From positions 1 to 19,434 of the forward strand of contig JAFEEV010000079.1 of NCBI GenBank assembly GCA_018240935.1: DNA of 19,434 nucleotides. Reading direction: 5' to 3'. Every line of letters begins with the position of its first letter. The first letter of the stretch is position 1. The DNA comes from Pseudomonadota bacterium (GTDB taxonomy: Bacteria; Pseudomonadota; Gammaproteobacteria; Burkholderiales; Nitrosomonadaceae). Below are positions 15,418 to 19,434 of this stretch, piece by piece. Under the pieces are notes generated by a model, which searched no databases, was not told the DNA's origin, and saw only the letters and a list, made by a program, of their open reading frames with translations. The position numbers and the translations under genes were made by a program.

Positions 15418-15998
15418 TTGGGCGATTAACCGGAACATTGCTGGAAAAACATCCACCGCAGGTGTTGCTGGATGTGCAGGGTGTCGGTTACGAGATCGAC
15501 GTGCCGATGAGCACTTTTTATGAACTTCCGGCGCTTGGTGCAAAGTTAACCTTACATACCCATTTGGTGATACGGGAAGATTTGCATCTGTTATTCGGCT
15601 TTGCAACAGAATCGGAGCGCCAGACTTTTCGTCAGTTGATCAAAATTTCGGGTATCGGTGCCAGAACTGCGTTGGCGCTGTTATCCGGTTTGAGTGTGTC
15701 CGACTTGCATCGCGCGGTTAGTATGCAGGATAGCGCGCGGCTTATCAAAGTACCCGGCATCGGAAAAAAAACAGCCGAGCGTTTGTTGCTGGAGTTGCGG
15801 GATAAACTGGGTTCCGCTGCAATCAATCCGGATCATTCTTCTTCTGCGCCTACGCAGGACAGTGACATAATCAATGCATTGTTATCATTGGGTTATAATG
15901 ACCGCGAAGCAGGGTGGGCGATCAAGCAGATCTCTGCGGCCGCAACCGTATCGGATGGCATACGCCAAGCATTGCAGTTATTGTCGAAAGAAAGGTAA
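15414..15998 (+). CDS. ruvA: Holliday junction DNA helicase subunit RuvA
   Basis: With the GTG at 15414, which overlaps the ruvC stop (GTGA), the protein is 194 residues and opens MIGRLTGTLLEK as RuvA proteins do; the longer upstream reading lies inside ruvC and is not family-like. It has the N-terminal OB-fold with VGYEIDVPMSTF, two helix-hairpin-helix motifs (ISGIGARTALALL and VPGIGKKTAERLLLEL) that grip the junction, and a C-terminal RuvB-binding domain (about 145-194, SLGYNDREAGWAI). RuvA tetramers hold the four-way junction while RuvB pumps DNA. The 4-nt overlap indicates translational coupling to ruvC. Confidence 0.95.
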   Translation: MIGRLTGTLLEKHPPQVLLDVQGVGYEIDVPMSTFYELPALGAKLTLHTHLVIREDLHLLFGFATESERQTFRQLIKISGIGARTALALLSGLSVSDLHRAVSMQDSARLIKVPGIGKKTAERLLLELRDKLGSAAINPDHSSSAPTQDSDIINALLSLGYNDREAGWAIKQISAAATVSDGIRQALQLLSKER

Positions 15999-16020
15999 CC
16001 GATTGAATGAGGGGGATTGA

Positions 16021-17067
16021 ATGATCGAAACGGATCGGCTGGTTGCCGCAATCACTTCATCATCGCAGGAAGAAATTCTGGAACGTGCGCTACGCCCCAA
16101 GCAACTGGAAGAATATGTCGGCCAGGAGAAAATACGCGGGCAGTTGCAGATATTCATCGAGGCAGCCCGGAAACGGTGCGAGGCGCTTGATCATGTATTG
16201 CTATTCGGCCCCCCGGGATTAGGTAAAACCACTTTGGCTCATATCATTGCCAGGGAAATGGGCGTTAATCTGCGGCAAACTTCCGGCCCTGTTCTGGAGC
16301 GTCCAGGTGATCTAGCTGCTTTACTGACCAACCTGGAGCCTAACGATGTATTGTTTATCGATGAAATTCATCGCTTGTCGCCGATGGTAGAGGAAATTCT
16401 CTATCCGGCGCTGGAAGATTATCAGTTGGATATTATGATCGGCGAAGGGCCGGCGGCGCGTTCCGTAAAACTTGATTTGCCGCCATTCACTTTGGTAGGC
16501 GCAACCACGCGCGCCGGCATGCTGACTAATCCGTTGCGCGATCGTTTTGGCATAGTTTCCCGCTTGGAGTTTTATACACCGGAAGAATTGAGCAAAATAG
16601 TCAGCCGTTCCGCAGGATTATTAAATGTGAAAATATCTTCGGATGGCGCATTTGAAATTGCGCGCCGCTCCCGTGGCACACCACGGATTGTGAACCGGTT
16701 ATTACGGCGCGTGCGCGATTATGCCGAAGTCAAAGCCGATGGTCATGTTACACGTATTGTGGCGGATGCTGCTTTAAGTATGCTGGACGTGGATGCGATC
16801 GGTCTGGATATCATGGACCGGAAATTACTGCTGACGGTGTTGGAGAAATTCGGCGGCGGTCCGGTTGGTGTTGACAATCTTGCAGCAGCCATTAGTGAAG
16901 AACGGGATACGATTGAAGATGTATTGGAACCTTATTTGATTCAGCAAGGATTCCTGAAACGGACACCGCGCGGCAGAATGGCGACGGCCGCGACATATCA
17001 GCATTTTGGCATAGCTTTGCCGGGAGATTCTGTCAGCCGTGATCTATGGGAAGTGAATGATTTATAG
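16021..17067 (+). CDS. ruvB: Holliday junction branch-migration ATPase RuvB
   Basis: The 348-residue AAA+ motor has Walker A GPPGLGKT (63-70), Walker B LFIDEIH (111-117), the sensor segment GATTRAG, the NPLRDRFG arginine-finger region, and a C-terminal winged-helix domain (TPRGRMATAATYQHFG). Two hexamers flank the RuvA-bound junction and translocate DNA. It is preceded by a strong purine-rich site (GAGGGGG at 16009-16015) and lies 22 bp after ruvA, so it is part of the same transcription unit. Confidence 0.97.
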   Translation: MIETDRLVAAITSSSQEEILERALRPKQLEEYVGQEKIRGQLQIFIEAARKRCEALDHVLLFGPPGLGKTTLAHIIAREMGVNLRQTSGPVLERPGDLAALLTNLEPNDVLFIDEIHRLSPMVEEILYPALEDYQLDIMIGEGPAARSVKLDLPPFTLVGATTRAGMLTNPLRDRFGIVSRLEFYTPEELSKIVSRSAGLLNVKISSDGAFEIARRSRGTPRIVNRLLRRVRDYAEVKADGHVTRIVADAALSMLDVDAIGLDIMDRKLLLTVLEKFGGGPVGVDNLAAAISEERDTIEDVLEPYLIQQGFLKRTPRGRMATAATYQHFGIALPGDSVSRDLWEVNDL

Positions 17068-17096
17068 TTATAGGTTTCGATATTTAAAAATAATTT

Positions 17097-17537
17097 ATGC
17101 AAGTTCAAACATTACGCGCGATTGTCGCTCTTCTGCTGACGCTGGTTGTCATGTTGTATTTTTATACTAATCGCGAAAAAGATTATTACAGTAAAAGCGC
17201 GGAACCTGCGATCGCGCAAATTCTCACGGATATTTCTAGCTGGGAGAAGCAGAAAATACTGATTCATTTGGCGCCGGAAGCCAAACACACGATTACGGAT
17301 GAGCAATTGGACGAGCTGCTGAAGCTCTATCGTAGTTTTGGCCGGTTTCAATCGATCCAGGAACTTAATTTTTCGCGTACTGTGAGCGCATTTTCGCTGG
17401 CCGGTGAAAAACGGATCAATTATTCCGGTCTTGCTAAATTTGACGCAGGCTCTATCAGTTTGAATATAACTTTGATTGAGCGAGGTGGATTCTTTCTTGT
17501 CTATAATTTTGCACTAGCAAAAGCTAAACAGGAATAA
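17097..17537 (+). CDS. Hypothetical membrane-anchored protein
   Basis: I do not recognise this 146-residue protein. It has one N-terminal hydrophobic helix (about residues 5-22) followed by an Arg-Glu-Lys-rich turn, then a soluble region with helical and later beta-rich character (TVSAFSLAGEKRINYSGLAKF, SISLNITLIERGGFFLVYNFAL). This suggests an anchored domain, most likely on the periplasmic side. There is no Cys and no enzyme motif. It starts 29 bp after ruvB without a strong ribosome binding site, so it could be the tail of the ruv operon. The frame is open for its full length and codon use looks like that of its neighbours, supporting a real gene. Confidence 0.7.
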   Translation: MQVQTLRAIVALLLTLVVMLYFYTNREKDYYSKSAEPAIAQILTDISSWEKQKILIHLAPEAKHTITDEQLDELLKLYRSFGRFQSIQELNFSRTVSAFSLAGEKRINYSGLAKFDAGSISLNITLIERGGFFLVYNFALAKAKQE

Positions 17538-17581
17538 GGTGTAATTAAAAGATAAATATAATCCGTGATATGATGCTTTGA

Positions 17582-17600
17582 ACTATATTCAGGATATAGT
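17582..17600. promoter_or_regulatory. 7-5-7 inverted repeat upstream of the Bax inhibitor-1 family gene
   Basis: ACTATAT (17582-17588) and ATATAGT (17594-17600) form a perfect inverted repeat with a TCAGG spacer. A perfect TATAAT at 17557-17562 lies just upstream, although no good -35 box is at the right distance. The repeat could be an operator or the foot of the 5' leader; it is 56 bp before the ATG. Confidence 0.35.
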
Positions 17601-17656
17601 AGTCATAGCGGTCGTCAGAATAGTTTGGTTTCAATTTCACAGTGGAGGATATTTAA

Positions 17657-18328
17657 ATGAATCAAAATTACTCAACCGTTGCGCAAAGATCAACTTCTGC
17701 GCTAGCAACGAATAAAGTATTACGCAATACTTACATGCTGTTGTCGATGACATTGCTGTTCAGCGGATTTACTGCCGCACTTTCAGTATTTTTGAATATG
17801 CCGCCTATGACCTATTTAATATCAGTCATTGGCGGTATGGTAATTGCGATGTTTGTATTACCGCGTTTTGCAGATTCGACAGCAGGCATCGGTATTGTTT
17901 TCTTAATTACTGGTCTGCTCGGATTCGGATTGGGGCCGGTGTTGACCATGTATGCATCTTTGCCTAATGGCGGAAATATCATCACATTGTCGCTAGGTGG
18001 TACTGGTGTGATATTTATGGGGCTATCTGCATATGCATTGGCAACCAAAAAAGATTTTAGTTTTTTGGGTGGATTTTTGATGGTGGGCTTCTTGCTGGTA
18101 TTGCTGGCAGCAGTTGCCAATATTTTCTTGCAGATACCGGCAATGTCATTAATGATTTCCGCAGTTGTCATCATGATCATGAGCGGTTTCATTCTGTACG
18201 ATACCAGCCGCATCATTCATGGCGGTGAAACCAATTACGTACTGGCTACTATCGGGTTGTACATGACGATTTTTAATATCTTTATCAGCTTGTTGCAGAT
18301 ATTGGGAATTATGGGTAATGATGATTAA
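17657..18328 (+). CDS. Bax inhibitor-1 / YccA family integral membrane protein
   Basis: The 223-residue protein has a polar N terminus (1-20) and seven hydrophobic helices, beginning LRNTYMLLSMTLLFSGFTAA. The conserved C-terminal region SGFILYDTSRIIHGGETNYVLATIGLY contains the paired acidic and Arg positions of the BI-1 (TMBIM) fold. Members act as pH-sensitive Ca2+ leak channels or, as E. coli YccA, modulate the FtsH protease; which applies is not evident. A strong ribosome binding site GTGGAGGA precedes the ATG. It is closed by its own terminator, and together with the 119-bp upstream gap this suggests a separate transcription unit. Confidence 0.93.
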   Translation: MNQNYSTVAQRSTSALATNKVLRNTYMLLSMTLLFSGFTAALSVFLNMPPMTYLISVIGGMVIAMFVLPRFADSTAGIGIVFLITGLLGFGLGPVLTMYASLPNGGNIITLSLGGTGVIFMGLSAYALATKKDFSFLGGFLMVGFLLVLLAAVANIFLQIPAMSLMISAVVIMIMSGFILYDTSRIIHGGETNYVLATIGLYMTIFNIFISLLQILGIMGNDD

Positions 18329-18353
18329 TTCTTAAGTTTTTGTATACCTCTCG

Positions 18354-18384
18354 AAACCCCGGCTCGTCCGGGGTTTTTGTTTTT
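18354..18384 (+). terminator. Intrinsic terminator after the Bax inhibitor-1 family gene
   Basis: AAACCCCGG at 18354-18362 pairs with CCGGGGTTT at 18368-18376 around a CTCGT loop, followed by TTGTTTTT. This is a GC-rich stem with a T tract, 26 bp after the stop codon. Confidence 0.9.
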
Positions 18385-18419
18385 AAATCAATGTGCAGAT
18401 GATTGAATGGAGATCAATA

Positions 18420-18599
18420 ATGGATTGGATGCAAATTATTTCTGCCGTAGCGTTGATTATGTTCATTATCGTTTTGTATCCAGCAGCACGGGATATGATG
18501 AAAAATAGTCAGCAGGTAACATCTTCCGATTGGCTGAGTATTATTGCTCCAATGCTCGCAGTAGCATTAATTGTGATGTTTCTGGCTGCTTTGGTGTAA
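18420..18599 (+). CDS. Small two-helix membrane protein, hypothetical
   Basis: The 59-residue product begins MDWMQIISAVALIMFIIVLYP, has a polar middle (RDMMKNSQQVTSSDW, about 24-38) and a second hydrophobic stretch SIIAPMLAVALIVMFLAALV. It is therefore predicted to be a helical hairpin in the inner membrane. The ATG at 18420 is preferred over the in-frame ATG at 18393 because GGAG at 18409-18412 is 7 nt before it and the nine extra residues look unconserved. It lies after a strong terminator, so it needs its own promoter or read-through. I do not recognise the family. Its length and the ribosome binding site make it a plausible real small gene. Confidence 0.6.
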   Translation: MDWMQIISAVALIMFIIVLYPAARDMMKNSQQVTSSDWLSIIAPMLAVALIVMFLAALV

Positions 18600-18840
18600 T
18601 TTGCATTCACCTTTAAAATGCTTCTGTCCAGAAGTTTTAGTGATATTTCTCGATTGATGGTTGTGTCGATAAATTGAACGGAATTTTCACTTCAAATAAT
18701 GTTTTTTAGTCCGTTCTGAAAAACATCTAATGCCATGATTTTATGATGTGGTTTCGATAATTTTTAGACCAAAACTTGCCGGAAATGAGGCAATTGCAGA
18801 GTATTTCTTGCAAATTCTGGTGAAATTCTAATGGGACCTA
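18600..18840. other. Non-coding AT-rich gap between the small membrane protein gene and the IS
   Basis: I see no gene here. A weak stem CTTCT/AGAAG (18621-18634) followed by TTTT could end transcription of the preceding small gene. GAACGGA and TCCGTTC form a distant inverted pair around 18676-18718. AGTGATATTTCT at 18639-18650 recurs inside the IS at 18858-18869, possibly by chance. Confidence 0.5.
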
Positions 18841-18856
18841 AGGAAACTCTGAAAAA
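18841..18856. repeat. Terminal inverted repeat of the IS5-family element
   Basis: AGGAAACTCTGAAAAA matches the left terminus of the repeat at 682 (AGGAAGCTCTGAAAAA) in 15 of 16 positions, and both sit directly after a TA dinucleotide. Its partner on the IS lies beyond the window. Confidence 0.7.
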
Positions 18857-18987
18857 CAGTGATATTTCTTAGATTCTTCAGATATTCTCATTGTAAAAAA
18901 GGGCCGAGATGCGCAGAGGACAATCAAACTCGCCGAAAATCTCATGTTTTTGTGACAGCAGAGTTCTTTCAGCAATCATTTTGTATG

Positions 18988-19434
18988 TTACGGGCGCACC
19001 TCCCCTGTATTTGCCAGCAAAAACCTGCGAGCCATCCACAGATTGGAAAGAGCAAACAGCGTGATGAGCTGTGCCGTATTCTTGGCCAATCCACGAAAGC
19101 GCACTTTGGTGTAGCCAAACTGCCGCTTGATCACTCGGAAGGGATGTTCAACCTTGGCGCGAATCCTCGCTTTGGCATGCTCAATCAGGCGCAGAGTTTG
19201 ATACAAGAAGCTGTTTTCCCGATGCCTCTTATAACAGCCGCGGCGTGCAGCAATCTGCCAGATGACCTTGCGGTCAACATGTTCGGCACGCTTTTCAACT
19301 CCTGTATAACCCGCATCGGCACTGACGGTGCTTTCCTCGCCGTGCAGTAGTTTGTCGACCTGGGTAACGTCAGCGACATTGGCGGCCGTACCGACGACAC
19401 TGTGCACCAAGCCCGATTTCTCATCGACACCGAT
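18988..19434 (-). CDS. IS5-family DDE transposase, C-terminal part (N terminus beyond window)
   Basis: The reverse frame is open from the window edge to a TAA at 18988-18990, 148 residues, beginning IGVDEKSGLVHSVVGTAANV. The second catalytic Asp lies in STVSADAGYTGVEKR, and the third acid in RAKVEHPFRVIKRQFGY, which fits the R-3-E-6-K signature of IS5-family (IS1106-like) enzymes. The tail GLAKNTAQLITLFALSNLWMARR is also typical. The visible part shows no frameshift or stop, so the transposase may be functional. The first catalytic Asp should lie beyond the right edge. Confidence 0.92.
   Translation of the reverse strand: MGVDEKSGLVHSVVGTAANVADVTQVDKLLHGEESTVSADAGYTGVEKRAEHVDRKVIWQIAARRGCYKRHRENSFLYQTLRLIEHAKARIRAKVEHPFRVIKRQFGYTKVRFRGLAKNTAQLITLFALSNLWMARRFLLANTGEVRP

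Larger units (their letters stand above)
18841..19434 (-). mobile_element. IS5-family insertion sequence, one end only (continues past the right edge)
   Basis: The element end is placed at AGGAAACTCTGAAAAAC starting at 18841, immediately after CCTA. It differs by one base from the 16-bp left end of the foldback repeat at 682-697. It contains the 3' half of a transposase gene on the minus strand and about 147 bp of non-coding DNA between the stop and the terminus. The opposite end and target duplication are outside the window, so completeness cannot be judged. Confidence 0.8.

Noticed and set aside
18859..19350. Plus-strand open frame of 163 codons within the IS
   Set aside because: It is antisense to the clear IS5-family transposase and the translation has no recognisable family features.
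1..19434. CRISPR array, tRNA or rRNA genes, defence island
   Set aside because: No regularly spaced repeats, no cloverleaf or rRNA-like sequence and no nuclease, toxin-antitoxin or restriction genes were seen on either strand.

Overview
The window looks like chromosome of an ammonia-oxidising betaproteobacterium of the Nitrosomonas type. The reasons are a periplasmic cytochrome P460-family protein, betaproteobacterial-type ATP synthase, RuvC and BktB-like thiolase sequences, and a neighbouring IS5-family element whose terminal repeat recurs in a short foldback repeat. This assignment is inference from protein resemblance; no 16S or other direct marker is present.

Layout. (1) 1-638, minus strand: 5' part of a spermidine synthase-like gene that runs off the left edge. 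(2) 682-823: a 142-bp MITE-like foldback repeat in the gap between that gene and the rightward genes. (3) 855-3541, plus strand: a DUF6164-like small membrane protein, a cytochrome P460-family c-type haem protein, a stand-alone Hpt phosphotransfer protein and a BktB-type thiolase. (4) 3579-10604: a complete F-type ATP synthase operon in the order atpI-B-E-F-H-A-G-D-C, opened by a near-consensus sigma70 promoter and closed by a strong intrinsic terminator. (5) 10711-13994: glmU and glmS, which together supply UDP-GlcNAc for cell-wall synthesis; their position after atp is a known proteobacterial arrangement. (6) 14147-17067: yebC-ruvC-ruvA-ruvB, the Holliday-junction resolvasome with its usual yebC companion. 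(7) 17097-18599: an anchored hypothetical protein, a Bax inhibitor-1/YccA family membrane protein and a 59-residue two-helix membrane protein. (8) 18841-19434: one end of an IS5-family insertion sequence with the C-terminal half of its transposase on the minus strand, cut by the right edge.

Most of the window is conserved housekeeping DNA and I do not see a new multi-gene defence or metabolic system. The points most worth checking are: ruvC has no ATG, GTG or TTG start that keeps its first catalytic aspartate (ATC start or one missing base); the P460-family protein has Met where the haem-crosslinking Lys of true P460 is expected; the foldback repeat and the IS share terminal inverted repeats, suggesting mobilisation in trans; and several uncharacterised hairpins lie in gene junctions.
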